In this document: positions 1 through 7,089 of the stretch, piece by piece | Position numbering within the stretch: position 1 is the first letter of the stretch | Layout: each line of letters starts with the position of its first letter | Origin: Acidobacteriaceae bacterium | GTDB taxonomy: Bacteria; Acidobacteriota; Terriglobia; Terriglobales; Acidobacteriaceae | Direction: 5' to 3' | NCBI GenBank assembly: GCA_030037545.1 | Contig: JASHRF010000119.1 | Span: forward strand, 1-43,972 | Length of the DNA: 43,972 nucleotides | Made by a program: the position numbers and the translations under genes | Notes under the pieces: generated by a model | Told to the model about the DNA's origin: nothing | The model's database searches: none | What the model saw: the letters and a program-made list of their open reading frames with translations, nothing else

Positions 1-1046
1 GTTACCAGCGCAAGAGGACCTTCGTGGATCGTGCAGCCACTCTCGAGTTTCTCCTGCAAACGCTTGAGGCCTTCGAAGAGATAGTTGATAGTGCGCGGCC
101 TGGAGAGCAATACCCAGGCGTCTGTCACGACCAGATGCGCGCCCGCCGTCGGTGCCGCGCCGTTTTCATTCAAGACTTCCCTATACTGGCCCTCGCTGTC
201 CAGGTTGCCGGCGATCAGCTTCAGTACGTCCGAGTAGCTTCCGGGATCGAATGGCGTCGTCGGTCGGTCCTTTTGTCGCGATAGCTGGGCAATGGCGCTG
301 CGTTCGACTTCGATCGTTCCCGCAACCTGGCAGGCGACGAACGCATCGAGCTCAACCTGGGTCTCCGTCGCCCTTGGGCGGATTTCGATTGCCATCGAGC
401 GATCGTCGATCGACAGCTCCATCGCTTGAGTCAGAAGTGGGTACTCAAAGGCGACGGTCTCTTTTTCGGTTTTCAATAGCCACGACGAGACCCCGACACC
501 CCAGATCAACTCCTGCGGCTTACTGGTTTGTTCGGCTTCCATCTGGTGCAACAGCGTGAAGAAATCGCCGTAAAGCCCGATAGTTCGGCGGCGCGGTCTC
601 TCGCCGGATGCCCACCTCGCCCACAACGCCGAATAAGCAGAAAGCGCCTCGGAGGCTGCCGCCTTCGCCTTTGCCTCGACTTGGGCAACATCGACCGGTT
701 CGTTCCGCACCCTGGCCGACTGCACACGCTGATTGACCGCTCGGGCCAGCGCCGCCTCATCGATCGACGGCGCGGCGCCATTGGGGTCGGAGCTGAACCG
801 AATCATTGGTTTCCAAGCGGGCTGAGGCGGAGGAGGCGGCTCGGCGACCAGTCGCTGGACTCTGAGCCAAACGTGGTCCCCGGTGATTTTGATGTCGAAC
901 TCGACCCCGGGTAGTCCGGCGATGTCGCCGCGCTGGCGATGAAAGCCCTTCGCGTTCGCCAGTCGGTAAGCCGCCGGATTGATCTGTTTGGCTTGCTCCT
1001 TGATGTAGTCAAGAAGACAGATTAGTAAGTCCCGAGGGTCCGGCAT
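1..1046 (-). CDS. Large AAA/superfamily I helicase-like protein, N-terminal part (cut by window edge)
   Basis: An open frame runs on the minus strand from ATG at 1046 to the left edge without a stop, giving 348 residues. The start has a good ribosome site, AGGGAG, five bases upstream. The protein begins MPDPRDLLICLLDYIKEQAK and has no signal peptide or membrane segment. It is soluble, mixed alpha/beta, with an Ala-rich helical stretch around residues 110-150 and phrases such as RRRTIGLYGDFF and FDPGSYSDVLKLIAGNLDS. The sequence resembles, from memory, the N-terminal region of large (over 1000 residues) DNA2/NAM7-type helicase proteins carried on genomic islands; the helicase motifs themselves would lie outside the window, so the assignment is tentative. 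It sits in the cargo side of the tRNA-Val integrative element, where defence or DNA-processing genes are common. Plus-strand frames over this stretch are Arg/Pro-rich shadows. Confidence 0.6.
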   Translation of the reverse strand, partial: MPDPRDLLICLLDYIKEQAKQINPAAYRLANAKGFHRQRGDIAGLPGVEFDIKITGDHVWLRVQRLVAEPPPPPQPAWKPMIRFSSDPNGAAPSIDEAALARAVNQRVQSARVRNEPVDVAQVEAKAKAAASEALSAYSALWARWASGERPRRRTIGLYGDFFTLLHQMEAEQTSKPQELIWGVGVSSWLLKTEKETVAFEYPLLTQAMELSIDDRSMAIEIRPRATETQVELDAFVACQVAGTIEVERSAIAQLSRQKDRPTTPFDPGSYSDVLKLIAGNLDSEGQYREVLNENGAAPTAGAHLVVTDAWVLLSRPRTINYLFEGLKRLQEKLESGCTIHEGPLALV

Positions 1047-1131
1047 TCACGCTCCCTCAATCAACAGGATTTGGCTCTGCAGTGCCGTTCAGGAGCAGGG
1101 TCTGGTGTTTCATCATTGTAAAGGGGTATCC

Positions 1132-1422
1132 CTAAGAGTTTCCAGATCGTTTAGATAACTTCGGTAAACGTAACGCCTCGGTTTGATCTGGTAGAAGCGG
1201 AAGCTGCTTTGCGTGCTGAGCATTGCTCGTTATCTTCGCTTCTGCGAGCGCCTGACGGGACTCGATATGTACCGAATAGGCTTCGTCGCTCACGGACATT
1301 AATTTCCGTTTGCGTACGTTGTTTACACGATCCGGTTTGGGGAATAACTGCTCTAAAGCATGGCGGTATTCATCCCATTTTCCAATGGACTTCAGGACCC
1401 CGATGATTTCTCTCTTGTCCAT
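1132..1422 (-). CDS. Hypothetical protein, possibly the tail of a broken gene
   Basis: Ninety-six residues from ATG at 1422 (MDKREIIGVLKSIGKWDEYR...). The N-terminal half is plausible soluble helical sequence (KWDEYRHALEQLFPKPDR) and the C-terminal half is Lys/Arg/Leu-rich. The same frame stays open upstream to a GTG at 1542, but that extension reads poorly. No good ribosome site is visible before 1422. Protein-like sequence in other frames just upstream suggests that this is the surviving 3' part of a larger gene. I do not recognise a family. It lies between the partial helicase-like gene and the winged-helix regulator, inside the integrated element. Confidence 0.35.
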   Translation of the reverse strand: MDKREIIGVLKSIGKWDEYRHALEQLFPKPDRVNNVRKRKLMSVSDEAYSVHIESRQALAEAKITSNAQHAKQLPLLPDQTEALRLPKLSKRSGNS

Positions 1423-1423
1423 G

Positions 1424-1735
1424 TCAACGCGATACCGGTCCGTAAGGACGTGATTGACTAACGACTCCGGGAATTTTCGCCCACGGGTCGGAATCGCGGC
1501 TGTTCGACAGGAGACCGTGATAGGCAGCCATATATACGCCACCTTCGGTTCCCAACGACTCTCTCAGCTTTTCATTGATATCGAGCGCGATCCGATAGCA
1601 TGCTTCGGCGGCGCAGGTCGGTGTCTAAGAGGAGTGCCGGTGGGCGCGGAGACCACTCCGATGGAAACTGGTGGAGAGGTTTGCTTAGTTCGGCAAACTC
1701 GCGTTAGAGCTGTTCCAAAAGGCCAGTGATGGGTT
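1424..1735 (-). pseudogene. Decayed gene remnant, unknown family
   Basis: On the minus strand, protein-like sequence continues through two different frames with stops between. One segment reads REFAELSKPLHQFPSEW and is preceded by an in-frame TAA (about 1710). The next, in another frame, reads ACYRIALDINEKLRESLG, then GVYMAAYHGLLSNSRDSD, and ends at TGA 1424-1426. Amphipathic, coding-like composition that jumps frame is what a frameshifted gene looks like. The family was not recognised. Confidence 0.3.
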
Positions 1736-1747
1736 TCGTGCAGCAGC

Positions 1748-2260
1748 CTATGCCTTAGCGCCTCGGGAGCGCGTCTTCCGTTTCCGGCGGGGCGGATTTC
1801 CCTCCAAGCCGGCATCGAAGAATTCGAGTTGCAATGGCCCTCTCAATTTTTCGCTTGCTCGATGCAAAAATGCAGCTGCCTCTTTCAGGCGCCGCGGCCT
1901 CCCTGGGGCCGGAATTCCCTCCTCGAGACGGTCGGCAGCTTTGGCCATGATTCCTGAGAGAACTTTACGACCACGCTTAGTAGGAGTGAGAATTTTAACG
2001 CGGCGGTCTTCTGTCGATTTTGTAATCACGATCAGATCGCTCTTTGCCAGCATTTTGCATGCTCTGCTGATTTCGTAGTCGGCCAAGCCTGTTTCTCTGC
2101 AGAGCCACCATTCCACGAATTCGCCTTTATAGACGATACGCTGGAGAGCATAGAAAGCGAGGTAATTGAGCCCCTGACGCCGAAGCTCCCGAAGCGTGAT
2201 CAGAAGAAAAAGGTTTCCCGATGGAGACAGCTCGCGCACGAATGCCTTGTGTTCTTCCAT
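1748..2260 (-). CDS. MarR-like winged-helix transcriptional regulator
   Basis: 170 residues if started at ATG 2260, which has AGGGA about six bases upstream; an in-frame ATG at 2296 would add 12 residues but has no clear ribosome site. The centre has a winged-helix layout: a recognition-helix region (CRETGLADYEISRACKMLAK), then the wing (SDLIVITKSTEDRRVKILTP) followed by TKRGRKVL, which matches the MarR-type pattern L..R..s..D.R...v.lT..G. The C-terminus is very basic (RKRKTRSRGAKA). It probably binds DNA as a dimer and may control element genes, since it lies inside the integrated element, divergent from the excisionase/integrase genes. Ligand and target are unknown. Confidence 0.6.
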   Translation of the reverse strand: MEEHKAFVRELSPSGNLFLLITLRELRRQGLNYLAFYALQRIVYKGEFVEWWLCRETGLADYEISRACKMLAKSDLIVITKSTEDRRVKILTPTKRGRKVLSGIMAKAADRLEEGIPAPGRPRRLKEAAAFLHRASEKLRGPLQLEFFDAGLEGNPPRRKRKTRSRGAKA

Positions 2261-2666
2261 TTCTTTCCCTGCAAGTTTGCAAGAGTATTTGTTCATTGAG
2301 TTTATCGCACAAGCCTTTTGCGATCAATCGCTTAAGCGAAGTTTCGGGCAGCCGCTTTTTCGAGCGGGCGTATTTCCGGCCCTAATACGAACTTGGATCG
2401 TCTTGGCAGCCAAAAGTACTTATGGGACTCTTGTCTCAGCGACACCGATTATCAATTGTTGCCGCGACGGCGCGCGAGATCGCGCTGCCGGAGTTTTATC
2501 GAACGAGGAGCAAGAAACAACTTGAAAGAAGAACTCAACCGCACCAACCACTCGGAGGCGGAGCTTCCCGGCCTGCACTTCCTAATTCCCAACCACCTGA
2601 ACGCCCCGAGTACGCTGGCCACCAGCGCACCGAGCGGATTGCCCGGGGTCCTCTGAGGCTTAACCA
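2261..2666. other. Intergenic region between divergent regulator and integrase module
   Basis: About 400 bases with no gene I can support. It must hold the divergent promoters for the winged-helix regulator and the HTH/integrase pair. A short frame opening at a TTG near 2522 (44 codons) follows a GAGGAG at a long spacing of about 12 bases; coding evidence is too weak to call it. I see no second copy of the tRNA-Val 3' end here, so no attachment site is visible on this side. Confidence 0.4.
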
Positions 2667-2966
2667 GTGGCAACCGCTCAAGCTCAGGTGAACCTTACAG
2701 CTCTCGATCCATGGACGGAATTCGGAGGCTTCGAGCCTTTCGTCGATGAGGAAGTCATCGGCCGATTCCTTCAAATCGAGCCGCGCCGTGTATTGGAGAT
2801 GGCGCGTGACAACGAACTCCCCGCACATCCGATTGGGAAGATCCGCAAGACGTGGCGATTTCTTATCTCGGAGATCGCAGCGCATCTCGGTTCTCAGCGC
2901 CGGAACACCGGCGCTAAGATGCCAGCGGTGGTTTCTGGAGCCAAGGAGAGAATTAGCCTTGTCTAA
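2667..2966 (+). CDS. HTH (excisionase-like) DNA-binding protein
   Basis: 99 residues from GTG at 2667, with GAGG nine bases upstream. Residues 25-75 have the helix-turn-helix layout of the excisionase/MerR-like HTH_17 type: FVDEEVIGRFLQIEPRRVLE, then a helix and the wing-like ELPAHPIGKIRKTWRF before a final helix EIAAHLG. Such proteins often act as recombination directionality factors or as repressors of the adjacent integrase. Its stop codon overlaps the TTG start of the integrase by eight bases, so the two are translationally coupled, which supports a joint role in excision or integration. There is no other clear domain. Confidence 0.7.
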   Translation: MATAQAQVNLTALDPWTEFGGFEPFVDEEVIGRFLQIEPRRVLEMARDNELPAHPIGKIRKTWRFLISEIAAHLGSQRRNTGAKMPAVVSGAKERISLV

Positions 2967-4182
2967 AGGAACCGTATCAAAGAAGGTGCGCGCGAACGGA
3001 ATGACCTGGATCTACCGCTTCCAGACCAAGCGGCCATCAGACGGCGCACGTGTCGAGAACACCAGAGTGATCGGCCTGGTGAAGGACATCGGCGCCTCCG
3101 CAGCGGCTGCGTGGAGAGAAGTGGGACGGCTTGGTCTTGACATCAACAATGATGGCCAGCTCGGAAGGAAACCAACCTTCCGAGTTCTGGCTGAACATTT
3201 TCGGAAGCACGAGCTGAGGAAGGAATCCGGCGTCGCAGTCAGGGCGCCGGAGACTGTCGGCGTGATCGAACTGCTTCTCGACCGCTGGATTCTGCCCAGA
3301 TGGGGAGACGAGCTCGCCTCCGAAATGAAAGCGTTGGAGATCGAAGCCTGGTTCGAAGACCTCAATTCGACTCCGCGGCTTGACAACGACAAACCTCTGT
3401 CATGGTCCTCGATTGGCAAGATCAAGTCGATCATGTCACAGATCTTCAAGCATGCACAGCGTCATGAACTGGTGCCAGCCGCAATCGGCGAAGACGGCAA
3501 GCTGACTAACCCTGTCATGCTCGCCCGCACTGAATCAGGATCGGACTACGAAGCCAAGGTAGTCACACCGGAACAGATGATGGTCATCCTGGATGAGCTC
3601 GACAAGCCTGAGACCCGTCTCGAATGGACCCTCGCCCTGCTTCACGCCGCGACCGCGCTGCGTCCAGAAGAAGCCTTCGGGTTGAAGTGGGAAGACATCG
3701 ACTGGAAGAAGGGGCAGATCAACATCCGCAGAGGCTGGTCGAAGGGCGAGGAGACTGCGGGAAAGAACAAAGTTAGCATGACGCAGGTCGAGATGCATCG
3801 GGCGCTGGGCCAGGCGCTGAAGGACTGGCGCAGAGAGTCGCGTTACAGCTACGATTCGCACTGGATCTTTGCCTCGGACAAGGCGAAGGGCAAGTCCCCG
3901 CGAACCGCTGGCGTAGCTGGCCAGGACTATTTGCGGCCGGCGGCAGTGAAGGCTGGAGTGATCTCGGCCGGATATCGCGGCCGCTTTGGCTGGCACAATC
4001 TGCGGCATTCGCTGGCAACATTCCTCGCCGCGAACGACGTGAATCTGCCGGTGATCCAGAGGATGCTGCGGCACACGAAGCCGGGGACGACGTCTCGTTA
4101 CGTGCACGACGACAACGAGCCTCAACTGGCTGCGCAGGAGAAATTCCTCGACGCCATCAACATCATACTTCGGGAGGTTTGA
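2959..4182 (+). CDS. Tyrosine recombinase (phage-type integrase)
   Basis: 407 residues from TTG at 2959; AAGGAGAG lies eight bases upstream and the start overlaps the HTH gene, so this start is preferred to the longer open frame beginning at 2746. The N-terminal part is an Arg/Lys-rich arm-binding and core-binding region. The catalytic half has box I Arg in ATALRPEEAFGLKWEDIDW (about residues 230-250), box II as HNLRHSLATFLA (HxxR), then the second His in MLRHTKPGTTSRYVH with the nucleophile Tyr near the C-terminus. The catalytic set R-HxxR-H-Y seems complete, so the enzyme could be active. It lies about 300 bases from the 3' end of tRNA-Val, the usual target of such enzymes. Confidence 0.9.
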   Translation: MSKGTVSKKVRANGMTWIYRFQTKRPSDGARVENTRVIGLVKDIGASAAAAWREVGRLGLDINNDGQLGRKPTFRVLAEHFRKHELRKESGVAVRAPETVGVIELLLDRWILPRWGDELASEMKALEIEAWFEDLNSTPRLDNDKPLSWSSIGKIKSIMSQIFKHAQRHELVPAAIGEDGKLTNPVMLARTESGSDYEAKVVTPEQMMVILDELDKPETRLEWTLALLHAATALRPEEAFGLKWEDIDWKKGQINIRRGWSKGEETAGKNKVSMTQVEMHRALGQALKDWRRESRYSYDSHWIFASDKAKGKSPRTAGVAGQDYLRPAAVKAGVISAGYRGRFGWHNLRHSLATFLAANDVNLPVIQRMLRHTKPGTTSRYVHDDNEPQLAAQEKFLDAINIILREV

Positions 4183-4185
4183 GAG

Positions 4186-4407
4186 ATGACCAACTTTATT
4201 CTCAGGCTTCCCACAGTAAAGCAGCGGACAGGTCTTTCGCGTTCGACGATCTACCTGCGAATTTCTCATGGGGAATTTCCCGCGCCGATTTCTCTTGGCG
4301 GCCGCTCGGTAGGTTGGGTCGAATCCGAAGTCGATGACTGGATTGCTCGCCAGATTTCAGGGTCTCGCAAAGGCGCGCAAATCAGCGCTATGGACGAGAA
4401 AGCCTAA
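4186..4407 (+). CDS. AlpA-family regulator
   Basis: 73 residues, starting three bases after the integrase stop, with GGGAGG before the ATG. The sequence has the standard AlpA layout: LPTVKQRTGLSRSTIYLRIS is the helix-turn-helix, then FPAPISLGGRSVGWVESEVD and DWIARQI. AlpA proteins are small MerR-fold DNA-binding proteins that regulate integrase/excision genes of cryptic prophages and islands. It forms an operon with the HTH and integrase genes and is the last complete gene before the attachment tRNA. Confidence 0.85.
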   Translation: MTNFILRLPTVKQRTGLSRSTIYLRISHGEFPAPISLGGRSVGWVESEVDDWIARQISGSRKGAQISAMDEKA

Positions 4408-4443
4408 GCCTTGGGTTGAACCTTGGGTCGGAGGAGGATTGAA

Positions 4444-4488
4444 ATGATGTCTAAATCTTCTTCTAAACTATTGATAATAAAATGGTAG
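4444..4488 (+). other. Micro-ORF with a strong ribosome site running into the tRNA 3' end
   Basis: GGAGGAGG precedes ATGATG by a few bases and opens a 14-codon frame (MMSKSSSKLLIIKW) whose TAG overlaps the 3' end of the tRNA-Val gene. The strong ribosome site suggests the start of a gene cut off at the element boundary, or a short leader. Coding status is uncertain. Confidence 0.3.
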
Positions 4489-4559
4489 GCACGATTGGAT
4501 TCGAACCAACGACCTCTTCCGTGTCAAGGAAGCGCTCTAACCAACTGAGCTACGCGCCT
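4483..4559 (-). tRNA. tRNA-Val (anticodon GAC), CCA encoded
   Basis: The minus strand folds as a full cloverleaf. The acceptor AGGCGCG pairs with CGTGCCT (one G-U), the D arm is GCTC/GAGC, the anticodon stem is CTTCC/GGAAG around loop TTGACAC, and the T arm GTTGG-TTCGAAT-CCAAT is followed by ACCA. The anticodon GAC reads GUC valine codons. The 3' end faces the integrase module, so it is the likely attachment site of the element to the left. Confidence 0.95.
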
Positions 4560-4990
4560 GCGCAACACTATCGAACAGTTTATCAGGATTGCGAGGGCGC
4601 GAAAAGACGCTGACCACACAGCCGGGCGTTTCTCGAGCGGAACAAGAGTAGATATACCCCGGAGCCACCTAAGCCAGACGGCTTTTTCCACCCGGCCCCC
4701 ACCGACAGGCTGCTCCGGAAGAGAGCGCTGTACGTCGCAGCTGAGCGCGAGGCACGCTGCGTCCGGTCCCGCTCTGTCGCAGCGAGGCGCGACGGTAGCA
4801 GCGTCCCGCGAGCTCCCATTGATGCTGTAGTATCGTTCACGAACCACGGAATGACTGTTTCTTCGGCTGCCGGTTCCGGTTTGGGGCCGATTGTGGATTG
4901 GTTTCGGAAGCGAGCCAGCTCCCGGCTACAATTCCGGCAGGACCCTTGTCTTCGCGGCTGGGAGCCGTGGATCTTCGTTTGCCTTCTGCC
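4560..4990. other. Intergenic region upstream of tRNA-Val and of the phosphatidyltransferase gene
   Basis: About 430 bases between divergent transcription units. Frames crossing it are Arg/Ser-rich and lack coding character. It should hold the promoter of tRNA-Val (reading left) and of the phosphatidyltransferase gene (reading right), but I cannot point to confident -35/-10 pairs. Confidence 0.4.
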
Positions 4991-5608
4991 ATGAGCGACT
5001 CCAGCCATCGCCCCAACCCGTTGCGCACCGCTCCCAACCTGCTCACGCTGTTGCGCATCTGCCTGGCGCCCTTCCTGGTGGCGGCCATCTTCGGCAACAA
5101 CTATGCCCTGGGCTTCGGGCTTTTTGTGGCAGCGGGATTGACGGACGCGCTCGACGGCGTACTGGCCCGTACCCTGAAGCAGCGCTCCATGCTTGGCCAG
5201 TATCTTGATCCGGTGGCCGACAAGCTGCTGCTGAGCACCCTCTTCCTGGTACTCATGCACAAGGGGCTCATGCCCACTACGGTCACGGTGCTGGTGTTCG
5301 GGCGGGATGTGGGCATCCTGCTGGTGGCCGCCATCCTGTACGCCGCCGTGGGCCGGCGCGAGTTCCGCCCCAGCATCTTCGGGAAGGCCAATACCCTGGC
5401 CCAGATCGGCGCGGTGGCTGCGGTACTGCTGCACCAGCTCACACCGGCGGTGTGGGTTGCCGATCTGCGCTCCATCGCGCTCGGCGCCACCATGGTGCTC
5501 ACCGTAGCCTCGGGCTTGCACTATGCATGGACGGCATCGCGACGCAGCGGGACCGCGGCCATTCCGGGGGTTCCGGCGCGGCAAGATGGACCCGGTCCAG
5601 CAGTGTAA
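4991..5608 (+). CDS. CDP-alcohol phosphatidyltransferase (PgsA-like)
   Basis: 205 residues from ATG at 4991 (MSDSSHRPNPLRTAPNLL...); an in-frame GTG at 4898 would add a poor N-terminus. The family signature DGx2ARx8Gx3Dx3D is complete in DALDGVLARTL followed by GQYLDPVAD, giving the metal-binding Asp residues. Five or six hydrophobic segments follow, as expected for an integral inner-membrane enzyme. The family moves a phosphatidyl group from CDP-diacylglycerol to an alcohol; N-terminal LLTLLRICLAPFLV resembles phosphatidylglycerophosphate synthase, but cardiolipin-synthase-type members look similar, so the acceptor is not fixed. It is convergent with the small Cys-motif gene. Confidence 0.85.
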   Translation: MSDSSHRPNPLRTAPNLLTLLRICLAPFLVAAIFGNNYALGFGLFVAAGLTDALDGVLARTLKQRSMLGQYLDPVADKLLLSTLFLVLMHKGLMPTTVTVLVFGRDVGILLVAAILYAAVGRREFRPSIFGKANTLAQIGAVAAVLLHQLTPAVWVADLRSIALGATMVLTVASGLHYAWTASRRSGTAAIPGVPARQDGPGPAV

Positions 5609-5668
5609 GTCTTTGGGGATGGAGAGAAACGGGAATTGAGGCGGCGATTCCGCGCCCGGTCTCCTTCT

Positions 5669-5833
5669 CTAGGCATCGTCGGAAACGTCCTCTGTTTCGG
5701 CGGAATCTTCGATCTCCATGTCGCGAAACTCCTCGGAGTCGAAAACCTCGCCACACTCCAGGCACTCAACGAATTCCATGTCTTCGTGACGGGAGACGAT
5801 ACGAACTTTGGGATGTCTGCAGGCGGTGGCCAT
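5669..5833 (-). CDS. Small acidic Cys-motif (zinc-ribbon-like) protein
   Basis: 54 residues from ATG at 5833, with AGGA just upstream at short spacing. It contains CRH near the N-terminus and CLEC about 25 residues later, which could form one small zinc site, followed by a strongly acidic tail (DMEIEDSAETEDVSDDA). The codon pattern reads well and the longer frame upstream of 5833 does not. No function is recognised. It is convergent with the phosphatidyltransferase gene and divergent from the Rrf2 gene. Confidence 0.6.
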   Translation of the reverse strand: MATACRHPKVRIVSRHEDMEFVECLECGEVFDSEEFRDMEIEDSAETEDVSDDA

Positions 5834-5987
5834 CTTTCCTGGTGTCCGGCTAAATTTGCCTCTTTGCGCCCGATTGTAGCCGTCTTTTGAGCGATTGCAA
5901 ATTGAATTTTCGTATTTTGCCGCAGGCCTGGGTCGCGAATTTCCCGGCGGCAGGGTGCGCCAAGGCGATTGTCCGGGCGGCACAATC

Positions 5988-6023
5988 GGTCGTATACTGA
6001 ATACAGACCGGAAAAGTCGTATA
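5988..6023 (+). promoter_or_regulatory. Candidate Rrf2 operator upstream of its own gene
   Basis: The octamer GTCGTATA occurs twice, at 5989-5996 and 6016-6023, 27 bases apart and immediately before the Rrf2 start codon. The first copy lies within an imperfect dyad bounded by GGTC (5988-5991) and GACC (6006-6009), with TAT/ATA inside. The AT-rich dyad resembles Rrf2/IscR-type autoregulatory sites; the second copy lies where it would block translation or promoter escape. It is inferred from position and repetition only. Confidence 0.45.
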
Positions 6024-6025
6024 TT

Positions 6026-6481
6026 ATGCTGAAGCTTACCAAAAAGGCGGATTATGGCCTGATGGCGCTCAAATACTTGGCCGAGCATCCGGAGACACCG
6101 GCGCTGAGCGCCAAGGATGTAGCCGACGCTTACGGGATTCCGGCGCAACTGCTGGCCAAGATCCTGCAGCGGCTAACCAAAAGTGGTCTGCTGCGCTCTC
6201 ACGCGGGCATGAATGGTGGCTACGCGTTGGCTCGCGATGCCCGCCAGATCTCGGCATTCGAAGTCATCCACGCCATCGACGGCCCGCTCTTCATCACTTC
6301 GTGCACCAAGGGGGCGCATGGCTGCGAGCTGACGCCGAATTGCACGATCAAGGAGCCGCTGGCGCGTGTCAACGACACCATTGCAGGCGTATTGAAGAGC
6401 ATCAGCATTCACGACCTAGCCGAGCAGGAGCAGGCGGCGCGCCCGCGCCACGTGCAGGGATTGGTTTCGTTGACGCTTTGA
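6026..6481 (+). CDS. Rrf2-family transcriptional regulator, probable Fe-S sensor
   Basis: 151 residues from ATG at 6026 (MLKLTKKADYGLMALKYLAE). The N-terminal winged helix is typical of Rrf2/IscR, with the recognition region AYGIPAQLLAKILQRL and wing GLLRSHAGMNGGYALAR. Around residues 90-110 are three cysteines in CTKGAHGCELTPNC (C-x6-C-x5-C), close to the C-x5-C-x5-C of IscR, which holds a [2Fe-2S] cluster. It probably senses Fe-S status or iron and represses genes for cluster assembly. The next gene is an A-type Fe-S carrier on the same strand, which fits. The repeated octamer before the start suggests autoregulation. Confidence 0.88.
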   Translation: MLKLTKKADYGLMALKYLAEHPETPALSAKDVADAYGIPAQLLAKILQRLTKSGLLRSHAGMNGGYALARDARQISAFEVIHAIDGPLFITSCTKGAHGCELTPNCTIKEPLARVNDTIAGVLKSISIHDLAEQEQAARPRHVQGLVSLTL

Positions 6482-6599
6482 TGCGGAGTTAACGGGGCTG
6501 GCGGCGTTAACGGAGTTTGCCGGTTGGCCCGAAGAAAGCATCGGCGGCCGCTTTTGCCGAATCGGATGATGGCGGCCCGGGAAAGCTGGGAAGAATCTC

Positions 6600-7028
6600 A
6601 TGGCAAACGTATTCACCATCGCGTCCAAGCCCCCGGAGGGCGCATTTGCGCAGTCGGAGCCAGAAAGGCCCAAGCCGCCCGCAGCGCCACCGGACGGCCT
6701 GCTGGTGACTGGCCGCGCGGTCGTCCAAATCCGCGCGGCCATGGACAAGCAGGGTGTTTCGCCCGAACGGGGCGCTGTGCTGCGCCTGGGCGTGAAGGGC
6801 GGCGGCTGCTCCGGCATGTCCTACTCCATGAGCTTCGATGAAAAGCAGCGCGAGGGTGACCGCGTTTTCGAGTTTGGCGGCGTGCGCGTCTTCGTCGATC
6901 CAAAGTCGTTCGTCTACCTTCATGGCATGACCCTGGACTACGAAGCCACGCTCATCCGCCAGGGCTTCAACTTCATCAATCCCAACTCCACCAAATCCTG
7001 CGGCTGCGGTTCGTCGTTCTCGGTGTAA
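6600..7028 (+). CDS. A-type iron-sulfur carrier (HesB/IscA/SufA family)
   Basis: 142 residues from ATG at 6600. After a Pro/Ala-rich N-terminal stretch of about 33 residues, the HesB fold begins at LLVTGRAVVQIRAAM. The three family cysteines are all present: the first in GGGCSGMSY and the last two in SCGCGSSFSV at the C-terminus. Such proteins receive Fe-S clusters from the scaffold and pass them to apoproteins. The domain is normal length; the N-terminal extension is unusual for the family. It lies 118 bases after the Rrf2 gene and is probably under its control. No other suf/isc genes are seen nearby. Confidence 0.9.
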   Translation: MANVFTIASKPPEGAFAQSEPERPKPPAAPPDGLLVTGRAVVQIRAAMDKQGVSPERGAVLRLGVKGGGCSGMSYSMSFDEKQREGDRVFEFGGVRVFVDPKSFVYLHGMTLDYEATLIRQGFNFINPNSTKSCGCGSSFSV

Positions 7029-7089
7029 GAGAGCCCGAGACGCGCAGGAGCGAACGTGAGGAAATTCGCGTACGGGGTAGCATGCAGGG

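Noticed and set aside
1564..1815. 83-residue minus-strand frame
   Set aside because: Pro/Arg/His-rich; better protein-like sequence lies in the other two frames of the same strand, and it overlaps the winged-helix gene.
2522..2656. 44-codon plus-strand frame starting at TTG before the HTH gene
   Set aside because: The ribosome-site spacing is too long and the sequence shows no family or clear coding pattern.
4583..5584. 333-residue minus-strand frame over the phosphatidyltransferase gene
   Set aside because: Gln/Arg/Gly-rich and without structure, while the opposite strand has the full CDP-alcohol signature.
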